From Myotis daubentonii (Eukaryota > Chordata > Mammalia > Chiroptera > Vespertilionidae), in assembly GCF_963259705.1 (NCBI RefSeq), contig NC_081844.1, positions 109,182,965 through 109,246,964 on the forward strand: DNA of 64,000 nt, read 5' to 3'. The position numbers and the translations under genes were made by a program. The notes beneath the pieces were generated by a model that was not told the DNA's origin, did no database searches, and saw only the letters and a list, made by a program, of their open reading frames with translations. How positions within the stretch are numbered: position 1 is the stretch's first letter; each line of letters begins with the position of its first letter. This document shows positions 1-18,900 of the stretch, piece after piece.

Positions 1-66
1 GAATCGAACCTGGGACCCTTGAGTCCGCAGGCCAACATTCTATCCACTGAGCCAAACCGGCCAGGG
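1..66 (-). mobile_element. VES SINE, head end, cut by window edge
   Basis: Reverse complement of the VES head, including the A/B box region (GAATCGAACC, GAGCCAAACCGGCCAGGG). The tail lies left of the window. Confidence 0.93.
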
Positions 67-96
67 CTCCACTGATGTTTTATAAGGAACTTCTTT

Positions 97-287
97 TTAT
101 ATTATTGATTTCAGAGAGGAAGAGAGAAACAATGATGAGAGAGAATCGTTGATCGGCTGCCTCCTGCACACCCCCTACTGGGGATCCAGCCCACAACCTG
201 GGCATGTGCCCTTGACCAGAATCAAACACGGGACCCTTCTGTCAGTCCATAGGCCGATGCTCTATCCACTGAGCCAAACCGACTAGG
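97..287 (-). mobile_element. VES SINE
   Basis: Complete minus-strand copy: tail TTATTGATTTCAGAGAGGAA to head GAGCCAAACCGACTAGGG. Confidence 0.94.
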
Positions 288-301
288 GTTTTGTTTTTTT
301 T

Positions 302-1167
302 TTAAGTGAATTAAATTTGTTGTTGTTAATCCTCACCCAAGGATATTTTTCCATTGATTTTTTTAGAGAGAGTGGGAGAGGGAAAGACAGAAATATCGAT
401 GTGAGAGAAACACATTGTTGCCCCCTGCACACCCTGAACAGGGCCTGGGCCGGGGAGTGGACGAAAGGGGCCACGTGCTAACCTGACAGTTCAGGGGAGG
501 CCTGCGTGGCGGTCTTGCGGACTCTAAGACCTAAAGTCACCACAAGGATGGCCTGAAATTAAACTTGAACTAAAAGCAGTTGTGGTGGGTAGTCACCTCA
601 CCTAGGCCGGTATCTTCCCTGACAAGGTCACCTTTACCTAACTGAGCATCTACGATAACACACCCTTGAAATGTCAGGGTAACTTGTAACTTCCCTTTTT
701 TCCTGACCCCCCAGGCCTGGGCGCCAGGACAGAGAGCATAAATTCCTTCATTGTTATTGTTACCATGTTAATTGTTGACTGTTACCCACCTAAGTGATGT
801 GTCTATTATCTTACTTTTTATTCAGTCCTAGAGGTTTCTCCGCTTTGCTTTCTCCCGCCTCTCTAATCTGTCACCAGTGGATTTCTTGTAACCCACCTAC
901 ATCTCCTCCTCTGACTGCAGTGTATAAAAATAGGTGAGAAACCTCCATTCTCCGGAGCACTATCCCAATCCGTTTTGATATTGCTTCCTGGCAATTGTCG
1001 ACAGTTTGGCTCAAATAAACTCACAAAAATTCTTTACAGGTTTGAATCTTTTTACATTAACAAGAGGAGCCTGCAACCAAGGTACGTGCCCTTGACCAGA
1101 ATCGAACTCAGGACCCTTTGGTCCGCAGGCCGACGCTCTATCCAATGGGCAAACCGGCTGGGGCCTG
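302..1167 (-). mobile_element. Bat SINE split by an LTR insertion
   Basis: The tail half (302-457, from a T-rich end through CCTCACCCAAGGATATTTTT and the body) and the head half (about 1066-1167, CCTGCAACCAAGGTACGTGC through GGCAAACCGGCTGGGG) are parts of one minus-strand SINE of the longer subfamily. Compare the uninterrupted copy at 51660-51930. The two halves are separated by about 600 bp of LTR-like sequence. Confidence 0.85.
458..1065 (+). mobile_element. Probable solo LTR of an endogenous retrovirus
   Basis: About 605 bp beginning TGG and ending near AACA, sitting inside a SINE. It has an LTR layout: TATA box TATAAAAA (923-930), then polyadenylation signal AATAAA (1014-1019) 84 bp further on. 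A shared GGAG flanks both sides (454-457 and 1066-1069), suggesting a 4-bp target duplication, but the exact 3' end is unclear. No internal viral genes are present. Confidence 0.6.
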
Positions 1168-1615
1168 TGAGATTTCTGTGTGTAGAATGGCCACAAGTTA
1201 CTCTGCATTCCCCGCTGCGGGAATTCACATGCTTCCATGTGCGCCCCACCCCGCACACCTCCACCTGCACGAGAATCAGAGGATTGGGGGCATTTTGATG
1301 ACGTTACCGGGTTCCTCCCTGCAAAGCCTCGCGAGAGCTGAGCGCTCTGCCCGCGGGCACCGGAGGGCTGCCCGCCGCCTGAGGTCCCCCCCCGCCACCT
1401 CCTGGAGGCATCGCCCGTGTCTTCACCCCTTTCTCCAGCTCCAGCGGCGTCAGGTCAGGAGCACTTGTGATTGTACCGCCCCAGCCCCAGCGTCCACCCT
1501 TACAAGTACCGCTTTTAGATACACAGTTGCCACTTATAAATGTTTTAAAATTTGAAAACAGAGAAAAGTATCAAGAAAGAGGAGTGCTTCGTTGGATAAA
1601 GGTGACCATTGCTAG

Positions 1616-1738
1616 ACCTGGCCGGTGGCCCAGCTGGTCCGAGCATCATCCCGTGAACCACAAGGTAGCGGGTTTGGTTCAAGGTGAGCAGCCATTGATG
1701 TTCCCGCATCTCGCTCTCGCCTCAGGTGAGGATTTAGT
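1616..1738 (+). mobile_element. Older VES-related SINE fragment
   Basis: GACCTGGCCGGTGGCCCAGC, then GAGCATCATCCCGTGAACCA and a GGTTTGGTTC B-box-like segment. Diverged, with a shortened body. Confidence 0.7.
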
Positions 1739-1941
1739 CTGTAACTGCTGGTAAGTTTTTTTTGCTGATAGTTTGCATTTCCTTCCTGTGTGGTTTTTCC
1801 TATGATGATACAATACGTTTCACAAAACTGGGAAGCCAGGTGTGCGGGCCTCATCCTCACGCAGCCTCAGCGAGGCGGGTGTTAACTAGCTCCCGCCAGA
1901 CTCCCCAGCAGCCTTCTCAACATCCCTTTCTCGTGCGCGCC

Positions 1942-2229
1942 TACCTCCCCACCCGCGGCCGCCTCCCCACCCGCGGCCGCCTCCCCACCCGCGGCCGCCT
2001 CCCCACCCGCGGCCGCCTCCCCACCCGCGGCCGCCTCCCCACCCGCATCCGCCTCCCCACCCGCGGCCGCCTCCCCACCCGCATCCGCCTCCCCACCCGC
2101 GGCCGCCTCCCCACCCGCGGCCGCCTCCCCACCCGCATCCGCCTCCCCACCCGCGGCCGCCTCCCCACCCGCGGCCGCCTCCCCACCCGCATCCGCCTCC
2201 CCACCCGCGGCCGCCTCCCCACCCGCGTC
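1942..2229. repeat. 18-bp minisatellite, about 16 copies
   Basis: Unit CCTCCCCACCCGCGGCCG with a variant ending GCATCCG. About 11 of 16 copies create a NotI site (GCGGCCGC) across the copy junction. The 18-bp period keeps frames open on both strands (an LPTRGR peptide repeat), an artefact. Confidence 0.97.
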
Positions 2230-4169
2230 TTCCCTCTCGCGCAGGGTTCAGTGGGTGAACCATTTTCTGTAGTCGCCTCCTCTCCATCAGCACATTGTGG
2301 CTTGACCATGAAGGTGCCCGTTAAAACCCTCAGGAGAGGGCGTGGGCCAGCAGTCAGTGGTCAGGGAAAGTCCGCCCAGGCTGTCCAGGGCTGTGGTATC
2401 CAGAATCTTCCCCGTGGGCTTTGTGTGTGTGCAGACCCCCAGCTCTGCGCCTCCCCCCACAAACGTAACCGCGCCTTCACCCTGTAACCCCGACTTCCCG
2501 CTGCACAGGGGGTAAACCCAGTGATAGTAAGTGCCGGCCTGGGCGGGCAGGTGAGGATGAGGAGGGAGAAATGTGCCGTAGCTCCCTTCTCGCTGCCCTT
2601 AGAACCCTCCCAGGACCCGCTCAGCCCTTGAGCGTCCGCAGGCTGTGGTCCCTCAGCACTGCGGGCGGCTCCTTGGGGACAAAGTGCTTGTCCCCCTGTT
2701 GCGTCTGAGACTGCACCAGCCCCACACAGGACTCTTGAGCGTGGAGGCCATGCCCACGCCCTGCACACGGTGCACATCTGTCCACACACCTGAGCACACA
2801 CCGCTGACCGGCACAAGCCTGGGCTGGACCCGCAGAAGGCGCCGTTCAGCATAGGTGCGAGCGCCTCCCCCATAAGCCTGCGCCTCCTCCCCCCCCCGCC
2901 CCCCACCCCGGACCCACAGCCTCCCAACGCGCAGGAGCCATTTCTGCAGAACTAACGGTAGTCAGTACCTGCCTCGGGGATGTAAGAGGGGACCCTGGGG
3001 ACATCCCCGGACAGGCCATTTCTGCCCCTGGCACCGCAGGGAGCTACCTCACCCCGCAGGATGTACAAGTGCCCGACTGGGGTCCCCACCCCAAACGAAC
3101 CCCTTCCCGCCGCTCCCCATCCCCAGGCCTGGAACGCGCAGCTGTTCCTTCCACGTCACTGAGCCGCTCCTGGCCTCCAGCCCGGCTTTAACGGGCGCGG
3201 GTTGGCCGCCAGGACACAGCTGGAGGCCCAGCATCCCTTTGTAGCCCCCATCTGCTCCTGTCAATCTCGAGACTCCCCCAGGGACCACCAATCACAGCGC
3301 AGGCATCTCAGTTTCGTCATCAGCAGCCAATCAGCGCTTCCGCTGACTGCTCCCGCATCCAAGTGGGAACCAGGCGGCTCCAGGCTGGCGGAGCCCCAAG
3401 TGTCCCCCCCCTCCCTTCCCCCCACACCCCCCTCCCCCCGCACAGCACATCCCTGTCCCTGTCCCTCCTCAACCACCGCCTTATTGCACACGCACGTGGC
3501 ACCCTGTTCCACACGGAAGGTTGACTTGCTACTCTGGCCCTCGGTAAGATGGGTACCCAGCATCCCCACCAAGGGGTGCCCTGAATAAAATGAAAGATAG
3601 AAGGACCAGCCCAGAGCCGTCTGCCAGGAGTCCCCGCTGCTGGCCACGTGGTGGTCACCGTGGGCTCAGGTCCCAGGTCTCCCCTTGCACCTGGAAACTA
3701 CAGGTGGGAAAAGGCCTGCCTCCCTCCCACCCAGAGCTGGGCCAGGATCCTGCTGTGATGCAAGGACTCACCTGGTCGGCAAGCTGGGCCATCCAGCCCG
3801 CCCTCCCAGGCCCTGTGCCACCAGACAGCCCACTGGAAGGGGCCGGGGCCCGTTGGAACAGGCCCTCCTGCATTACTGAAGGGCCTGGCCCTTCGAGTTC
3901 CAGTCAAGGCCACCTGCCTGAGCGCGTGTGCTCACCTGGTTCGCTGTTGGCTTGATGGCTACGCTCTAAACATGCAGGCGCAGGCCACCTCAAAGCCTCC
4001 TGCCCGGGCCTCAGGCCCCAGGCGGCAGGACATGCAGGAACCAGGAAGTCGGACCCCAGTGCAGGGACAGACCATCCCTTTGCAGGGTCCTCTGTCCCCA
4101 GAGGTGTCCTGGCTGCTCAGAGCCCTGGCCCGCCCCTCCCCGCTGCTCTCATCCCACACACACAGGCCG
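2230..4169. other. Unique GC-rich sequence downstream of FSCN1
   Basis: No gene or clear interspersed repeat recognised. C-rich runs at 2890-2910 and 3405-3440. Short overlapping open frames are compositional. Confidence 0.6.
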
Positions 4170-5182
4170 CCTCGGTGCTGGTTTTGTGTTATTTTATTTG
4201 CTCTTTCCAGTCTGAAGCTACTATCATGGGCATTTAGTTATACAAATGACACTTACAAAAAAATAAAAGACCAAGACACCCAGAGTGAGATGCATGGCGG
4301 ACAGGGGGTGGGGGCCGGCAGGGGTGCGGCTGGGAGCCATGGGTCAGGGCTGGGTGTCTCCTCACAGGCTCCCAGCTGAGGGGGACACGCGGCTTTGTCC
4401 CACCCTGAGACCCAGAATCCAGTCAGACAAGGAGCACCAATACGCTGGCTGGAGGGCAGCAGGGGGGCAGGAGGGCAGGGCCAGTGAGCACCCCTGGGAG
4501 GTGGAGGCAGGTTCTGGGTTTGGGGAGGTGCCCTCCCTGCCCCACCACTAGCGAGCAGAGGCACGAAGGCCTGGAGATGCCGCCCGAGGCTTGCCTGCGC
4601 CACCTCCAACAAGGACGTTTCATTAAAAAAAAAAAAATACTGATTTGGTCATATTCTGCTTCCAGTTTGGCCAGGGTTAGAGAGACAGGGGCAGGGTCCC
4701 CGGAGCACAGGGGACGTGCAGGGCAGGGCAGTCCTCTCCGTGCGGAGGGCACAGGTGACGGGCACTCTGGTTCAGCCCCTGGCCCTGCAGGCGCTCCTCC
4801 CGAGGGGCCACCGAAGGGCTTGGGGCAAGGGCCCGGCCCCTGGGAAGTTGGGGGGAACCTCGGCTGGGGGGAGGGGCAGGAGATTCCAGTTAAACCCCCG
4901 CCACACCCAGGGCTCTAGCCCCCACTGCTCCTCAGCCACTTGGGGGAAATAAGGCTCAGAGTTGTCTGAGGTCAGAAGAGGTGCCAGCCTCGCCCACAGC
5001 AGAGAGGGCGGAGGGTCCCCAGTCCTGCTAAGGGCCAGGCCGCAGCGCTGACCGCCCGGGAGAGGCCACGCAGGGCAGCAGGGGGGACACCGTAGGAAAG
5101 GCAAGGGGCTCGCCAGGGTGGCGGCGCCACCTGGAGAGGAATTAGCGGGAGGGGAGGGGTGACGGGGTGCGGGGTGCGGGGC
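4170..5182 (-). other. FSCN1: FSCN1 3' UTR
   Basis: About 1 kb of GC-rich sequence between the FSCN1 stop and the first good poly(A) signal downstream, similar to the length of the human FSCN1 3' UTR. The cleavage point is inferred. An A13 tract (4624-4636 on plus) lies inside it. Confidence 0.75.
4193..4198 (-). terminator. FSCN1: FSCN1 polyadenylation signal AATAAA
   Basis: AATAAA on the minus strand inside GCAAATAAAATAACAC, about 985 nt past the stop. Cleavage is expected near 4170-4180. Confidence 0.75.
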
Positions 5183-12389
<7,207 letters not shown>

Positions 12390-12459
12390 TCAGGACTCGC
12401 TCAGAGCCCAGACCCCTCGGAGGCCCCGACCCCAAGCCTAGCGGGGAGGAAGCGCGAGC

Positions 12460-13359
12460 CAGGTTTGAGGTTGTGGGGAGACGCTGGAACGGGGCGGAGG
12501 CGGCCCGGAGGCTGCTTGGAGGAGGTGGCCTTGGAGCAGAGCCTTGAAGGAGCCGCCAGAAGCCCCTGCGAGGGCCTGTGGGTCCTGGGGTGGAGGGCGG
12601 CGGGCCAGGAGCTGGGGAGGGGTCTGCAGACCCCAACTCACCCAGCCCTGGCCTTGCAGTCAGGCCCTCCAGCGAGGGGGGTGGGGTTCCCTGAGGGCTC
12701 GCTCCGGGGACACTGCCTTGAAGACCAGCTCCCAGTGGCCGGGCACCACCCAGCCTGGCTGCCCCAATAGGTGTCGGGGCGTGGCCAGCAGGAGCCGCGG
12801 GTTGTGGCCTCGGGGCAGTGGGTGGGCAGTGTGCCCTCTTACTGGGCAGGGCAGGGGGTGCTAGAGGCTGGGCAGCCCTGAAGGTTGAGCCCAGGTCCCG
12901 CCTCTGGGGCCAGTGTGCCTTCCATTTCATACCCGAGACCCCCACATCACAGGACCCGGAGCCAGCACAGGGAGGGGTGACACCCTCATCCTCCAGGGCC
13001 CCAACTCTCCACCCTCCAAAGGGGACTGGCTGCAGCCCCCGCCTCGCCCTGGCTAGGAGCACTTCCCTTTTCCGAGCCTCTCCGAAGGGCAAGGCCTTTG
13101 CGGGGACATTCCCCACATGCCAGGCAGGCCCCTGGAATGCCAGTGTGACCACAGGCTGCCCACGAGGTCTCCAGGCGAAAGCAGAGGGACTGCACTGGTC
13201 TTCTGAGCCTGTGCTTCCCCCAGGAACCCCCTCCAGGGTGTTTTCTCCTCCAGGGGCAGGAGGTGTGACCTTCTCAGCTTTGTGGGTTTATTGGCAGAGC
13301 CTGGGGCCCCGGTGGGCACCCCCATAGCATCCCTCCCACAAAGCACACCCTCTGGATGC
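12460..13359. other. Unique sequence upstream of FSCN1
   Basis: GC-rich, no gene or clear repeat recognised; open frames on both strands are compositional. Confidence 0.5.
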
Positions 13360-13465
13360 TGGGAAATCACGTTGAAACTTGGGATCTCACTGGCTGTGTG
13401 ACTTGGGCAAGTTACTTACCCTCTCTGAGCCTCCGTTTCTCCTTTTGTGGAAGAGATATCAATCC
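13360..13465 (+). repeat. MIR SINE fragment
   Basis: Contains the MIR core GTGTGACTTGGGCAAGTTAC followed by CTCTCTGAGCCTCCGTTTCT. Confidence 0.8.
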
Positions 13466-13724
13466 CCCACTCAGGTGGGACCACTCAGGTGGGCAGAGCG
13501 TCCCCGAGGCCTCTCAGACACGGGCTCTGACCACTCTCAGGACCCAGGAAGACCTAGTTCGGGAGACCCAGAGCATCTGGCCAATACCAGGCTCAGAGGT
13601 GAGGGGGCTGAGTAACAGCAGGCATGTAGGGACGGCTGTGGGGTGCCAGACTGGGTGTTGGCGGCATGGCTGGAGAATGCCGCGAGCCAGATTATTTCCA
13701 AATAGACAGTACGTTCACGTAGTT

Positions 13725-13950
13725 CAGTGGTTCTCAACCTTCCTAATGCCGAGACCCTTTAATACAGCTCCTCATGTTGTGGTGACCCCCAATTTCATTG
13801 TTACAAATTGAACATAAAGCACAGTGATTAATCACAAAAACAATATGTAATTATATATGTGTTTTCCGATGGTCTTAGGCAACCCATGTGAAAGGTTCAT
13901 TCGACTCCCCCCCCCAGGGGGGGTCGCGACCCACAGGTTGAGAACCGCTG
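13725..13950 (-). mobile_element. SPIN-like hAT MITE with perfect 8-bp target duplication
   Basis: 226-bp non-autonomous DNA transposon. Terminal inverted repeats are CAGTGGTTCTCAACCT and AGGTTGAGAACCGCTG. An exact duplication ACGTAGTT is at 13717-13724 and 13951-13958. The interior (GGTCGCGACCC next to one end, CACAATATGTAATTATATAT-like middle) matches my memory of SPIN elements that spread horizontally among tetrapods. Confidence 0.92.
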
Positions 13951-13959
13951 ACGTAGTTC

Positions 13960-16900
13960 GAAACTCCAAGAATGTAAAAAGGCCTTCATTCCCCCTCCCC
14001 ATTCCCAGGCCACCGCCTCAGTACCTGCTGTTACACTTGTTTTTTGTGTTTTCCTTTCTTTACACAAACACAAGCCAGCGTGGCTCTGTTTCTTATTTTT
14101 CTTCTCCATTTTAAACAGTATTTCCACCTGCTTTTATTACCTGGTGTGTCTTCCCACAGTTTTTCAGTGCTTAAGCGGCTTCCTTTTCTTTTTCTTGGCT
14201 GCGTAATATTCCGCTGTCTGCCGGGCCGGGTTCGTTTACTGCCCCACGTGCGTTGACACTTGGGTGGCGGCTGCGGATGTCCTGCCTTGGCCAGAACACC
14301 TCCCCCTCCCCCCAACAGTGAAACCCTCAAACACAAACCAATGCTTCCTGTGCTGCTCTCTGCCCAGCCGTGGCCCATGTACCACATAAAGCCTAAAGCT
14401 GCCCGGTCTGCTTGAAGGCCTTTGGTGATGGGGCACTCACTATGCTTTGTCCGTGGCAGTTATGTGCCAAGGCCACCTGGCTTGGCCCCTGTCCTTGGCG
14501 TTGTGCCAGGGTCACCTTGAGATTTCCTGTGGGACAGCCCTGCTCACCTGCAGTGGGCACGGAATTCTCTGAGGTGGCCTCACTGGAGAGAGGGGGGCTC
14601 CGTCTCCAAGGCTCAGGAAACCGGCCTCAGAGCTGGCTGATCAGCCCTTCCCAGTGGCCTCATTTCCCTCCCAGACCAGGCAGCAGGCTGCCCAGTGGCC
14701 AGCCCAGGGATCCTGTGGGGCCCAGAACAATAGCGTCTGTGTCCCTCCTCCCCAGAGGGACCCGAGGCGGGGCCTGCAGTCGGGACCGTGTGACCTCGCC
14801 GGACACGGAAGTGTCCAGTGTCACGGAGACTCGGGGAAGGCGAGGAGGGAACCCGGGTGGTGCAGACAGGCAGTTGCCTGATGGATTGATTGATTGATTG
14901 ATTGATTGACAGGCGACATTGATAGGTACTTAGATATAGAAAGGCATAGCTCTGTTTCTGAAGATTTCTGTTTTGTTTATTCGGCTTTGGCTTGGGTGTT
15001 TTTGCTGTGCATCTTGCTCCCATGCCTTGGCGATTCGTCCCAGTGACCCCCTGTCACCACGGCTACTTCCGCCCCATTCTTCTGGGGCCTGTGGGTTCCT
15101 GCTGTGCTTCCGGCCTGATCCTGGGGCGAGGGCTTTGAGCCCAGCGGGGCCTCTCACCTGGGCCCTCCTCTCCCAACCGGCGTGAAATCACTGGCAACCA
15201 GGAGAATTGCAGGCGCCGTGCAGGGGCCATATCCACTTGCGCTTCCCACAAACCTTCCTTTCCCTGCTCCCAGATGAGGGGACCAGAAGGAAGCAGGTGG
15301 CGCACCTGGGGCTGGGGGAGGGGGAGCACTGCCTGATGGGAGCTCCCTGGGGCAGGAATGTCTGCGGTAGATGTGACGCACAGCGCTGTGGAGGTGCTAA
15401 ACGCTACAGAAACCCGCGCACTTGGAAATAGCTCACTTTATGCCATGTGAATTTTACCATAATTAAAAATCGATCGATCTCGAAGAAAAGGAAAAGGAAT
15501 GCAACTCCATTCCGCGCTGGGAGTGATCAAAGCAGGACTGAAACCCTGGCCTCGCAGCCCAACCAGATGTGGCTGGCAGGCTGGGGCGGCTGCTGGGGCT
15601 GCCCCCCTCTCAGGCACCTGCCTGAGTCTCCCGCCGGGGTGTCCCCACACCTGCTCCCTCCTGGGCCCCCTCACACCAGCTCTGAGGCTCACGCTGGCTC
15701 TGCCTCTCAGTCCCTGCGAGAAGCCCGCACCCTCGCCCGCACCTGTCTCTGTGGGCCCCTCGCAGCCTCTGTCTCTGAAAGCGGGTGACGTCGTCCTGGG
15801 AGCTTCTTGCCAGCATCCCTTAGAGGCTGTGGCGGAGCGCGTCCTCGTCCGGTCCGAGCCTCAGTTTCCCTTTTCTGCAAGGGAGACAAGCGCGGCCCAG
15901 GTCTGCGTGAGGGGCCAGAGCGTTAGCCACGTCCCAGCTGCACAGACGTCCACGCTCAGTTCCCCATAACAACAGCCCCGGGCCCGGGCCTGTGAATGGG
16001 TCTTTGTGGTCTTGCTGCCTCCGCGGTGCCCTCAGCGCAGCCTGGTACAGCCTGTGCCCCTCGCGGGAGCCCCACGTGGGAAGAGCAGAGTCCAGGGCGG
16101 ATCCTGGCAGGCCCGGCTCCCTGCTGCCCGCGGGGCCCGCCAGCTGTGCCATCCAGGCCACACCCATCACCCCATCTCTGCAGGCATCCCTGGCAATCAC
16201 TGGCTTCAGAGCCTTTGGTTACAAATAGGGAAACTGAGGCACGAATAGACCAGAGGCTGTGGATGAGCATTAAGGAGAGACATGTAGTTTTCAGGACCCA
16301 GGCTCATGGCTCTCATCAGATTTACCAGATTTGTGACCCTCACCCCCTGTCCCTAAACTGTAGCCCCTCAAAGGCAGGAACCAAGCCTGAGGGGCCCCCA
16401 TGATGAGCTACTGTCTTGGGGGGACCTCAGAGTTACCATGAGCTCCAGGAGGACCTCCAGGAGGAGGCGGTGCTCTGCTGGGGGAACAGGAGCTCAACGG
16501 GGGCTAGCCAGCTCCGCTAGAGCAAAGGGGTGCTGTCTGGCCTGCCCTGTGGCTGCTACTGAAAATCCCTGTGACCCCAGAAATCCTCTCTCTGTCTTCC
16601 TCCTGGATGGCGACGCCCGAGGGGACCTGAGTGGCCTCTGCAGGCAGCTCCCAGGCCCCCTGGCCACCCACCCGCCCACAGCGCAGCCGATGCGGGTCCC
16701 TCCGAGGCCGGGCAGGCTTTGCACTGAGCCGCGGTGGCGGGTGCCTGGCAAGCGCCCGCCCGGCTAATTAAGAGGACATTAGCACCCGGCGGAGCCCCAG
16801 CCTGCCAGTGGCCTGCCAACATGTCCTTGCCAGGAGCAGGGCCAATCCCGGGCCATGGAGAGGCTGCTGGCTGGTGCCAGGCCTCAGCCTCCCCCACCGG

Positions 16901-17562
16901 CCGCCACCCCACTCCTGCGCCAGGCACTGCACCCACGACAGGGCTCCCGGCGCGGAAACCTCAGCAGCACAGGCGGCTCGGCCTCGGCTCCGTCTGTCCA
17001 ATGGCGAGGTCGCCTTCCTCCCGCGTCCTCGCAGGCCCTCTGCCGCCAGTGCCCTCAGCTCCAGGCTCAGCTGCGGATCAAGGGCAAGGGCCGCTCTCCC
17101 AGCTCAGCGGCTTCTGAGTGTGTGACCAGCCCCCGGGCTCAGGGGCGAGAATGACCAGAAGCGCTCTCCCTCCCGTGCAGCCGCCTCCACCATCCTCAGG
17201 CCTCCATCCAGCCCCAGGCAGCGTGGCTTCCTCAGTGCAGGTCTGGTCCTGCCCCTTCAGCTTAACCCTGTCCCTGGCCCCCCAGGGCCCAAAGCCCAGA
17301 GCCTCCCATCTCCTGTGTCCCCTCCCCCACCCCTCACTCACTCACCCCCATCCGTATACGGCGGGTGCTCCCAGCCTCCGTGCCTTGCACATGCTGTTCC
17401 TGTGGCCTGCCACTCCCTTCCCTGTCCCTCCAGCTGCCAAGCCCTGCTCATCCTAAGGACTCACTGGACCTCACCACCTCCTCTGGGCAGGCTCCTGGCT
17501 GCTCCCTGAGCGCCCACGGAGGCAGCACTAGGGGACCCAGGGGTCCGGGCAGGCATCTGGCC
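13960..17562. other. Unique intergenic sequence
   Basis: No gene seen. Contains a short (TGAT)n run at 14881-14909 and MIR-like pieces near 15855-15880 and 16205-16255. Confidence 0.55.
14881..14909. repeat. (TGAT)n microsatellite
   Basis: About six to seven copies of ATTG/TGAT. Confidence 0.95.
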
Positions 17563-17773
17563 CAGCATGGCCCAATAGAACTTTTAGCAATGATGGAATG
17601 TTCTAGAATCTGCTCTGTCCAATACAAGAGCCTCCAGGCACACACGTGGCCACTGAGCATTTGAAATGTGGCTCGTGTGACTGAGGAGCTGAGCTTTCCA
17701 TTTGACTTCACCGGAACGAATTGAAATGGGCAAAGCCACATGTGACTAGTGCCAACCATATTGGGCAGCACAG
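17563..17773 (+). mobile_element. MER5-type hAT-Charlie element
   Basis: Carries diagnostic MER5 phrases: CTGCTCTGTCCAATACAAG, CATTTGAAATGTGGCTCGTG, GACTGAGGAGCTGA and an end like TTGGGCAGCACAG. Ancient and shared among placental mammals. Confidence 0.85.
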
Positions 17774-18098
17774 GTCTGGGGGCTCTGCCACAGCCTGGGC
17801 GGCCCTGGAGGCCGGAGCAGAGCTTGGGGACTGGAGGGATGTCCCATGAGTTACAGATGCCGGCACCCAGCAACTAGGAGTGACTCTGCTCTTTTGCCTC
17901 CTGCCGCCCCAGTGGGCAAGGCTGTGTGTGCCCCTGTGCCAGGCTGTGACCCCCAGGTCAGGCCTGCGGAGACAGAGAGGGACACAGAGAGGCCCGCGGG
18001 CTAGACCTTCCCCCCTCCCCTGCCTCTGGGCCTGTCCTGGTTCCATCCTCCCTGGCCAGGCGACCTCCCGGACTCCAGACCCTGGCAGTCCCCTAAGC

Positions 18099-18309
18099 CA
18101 GTGGTCGGCAAACTGCAGCTCATGAGCCACACGTGGCTCTTTGGCCCCTTGAGTGTGGCTCTTCCACGAAATACCGACTTCTGTGCATGGGCCACGAAGT
18201 TTCAATCGCACTGTACGTGCGCACCTGCACGTGGTATTTTGTGGAAGAGCCACACTCCAGGGGCCAAAGAGCCACATGTGGCTCGCGAGCCGCAATTTGC
18301 CGACCACGG
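18099..18309. mobile_element. hAT MITE with long inverted repeats (fold-back)
   Basis: Ends CAGTGGTCGGCAAACTGCAG and GCAATTTGCCGACCACGG. The inverted arms extend roughly 75 bp inward, including AGCCACACGTGGCTCTTTGG near one end and its complement near the other. A direct 6-bp CTAAGC flanks it (18093-18098 and 18310-18315). Family assignment to bat nhAT elements is by memory of the TIR. Confidence 0.85.
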
Positions 18310-18563
18310 CTAAGCTGATAGGGGGCCCCCAGACCAGCGCCGGACTGCTTGCCCAGAGAGCCTGCAGCTGGGGCTGCCCACAGCGCATGGCCTCCCGGGC
18401 TGTGCTGGCGACACAGGCCAGGTAGTGGAAATGCTCAGATGGAGACCTGGGGAACCTACCTGCCTGCTCCGGGGTCCGGGCCGGCACCATCAGCCGCTCC
18501 CTCCCCCACCCAACATGTGTCCAGGACCCTGCAACGGTCTAGGGCACTGATGGCTCCTTGAGT

Positions 18564-18623
18564 GGGGCGAGGGCAGTTTTGGGGCGAGGGCAGTTTTGGG
18601 GACGAGGGCAGTTTTGGGGCGAG
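18564..18623. repeat. 17-18 bp tandem repeat, about 3.3 copies
   Basis: Unit GGGGCGAGGGCAGTTTT; one copy has an extra A. Confidence 0.88.
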
Positions 18624-18900
18624 AACAAGAGGCCGGTCTGCAGGGGTCCCTGGAGGAGGCAGTGAGGCCCGGGAGCGTGGGCTGAGTCTCCCGCTGGAGC
18701 GGCCCGCGTGCCTGTGTGAGGACCCCTCCCGGGAGCCCACCTGCTCCCCTCCCCTGGGGTTGCACAGCTTGCCCCCTAGACAAGCCCTGCACCCCAGGAG
18801 GGGGCTGCGGCCGCCCGGAGGAGGGGGACTTCTATTTGTGCCGGACGTCACGGCCCAGCCGGGCGCTATTCTGCACCGTCCTCGCCCGCTCACCCTCGAC

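Noticed and set aside
1762..2487. LPTRGR-repeat protein (and its minus-strand counterparts)
   Set aside because: The 18-bp minisatellite has a period divisible by three, which keeps every frame open; no start context or conserved sequence.
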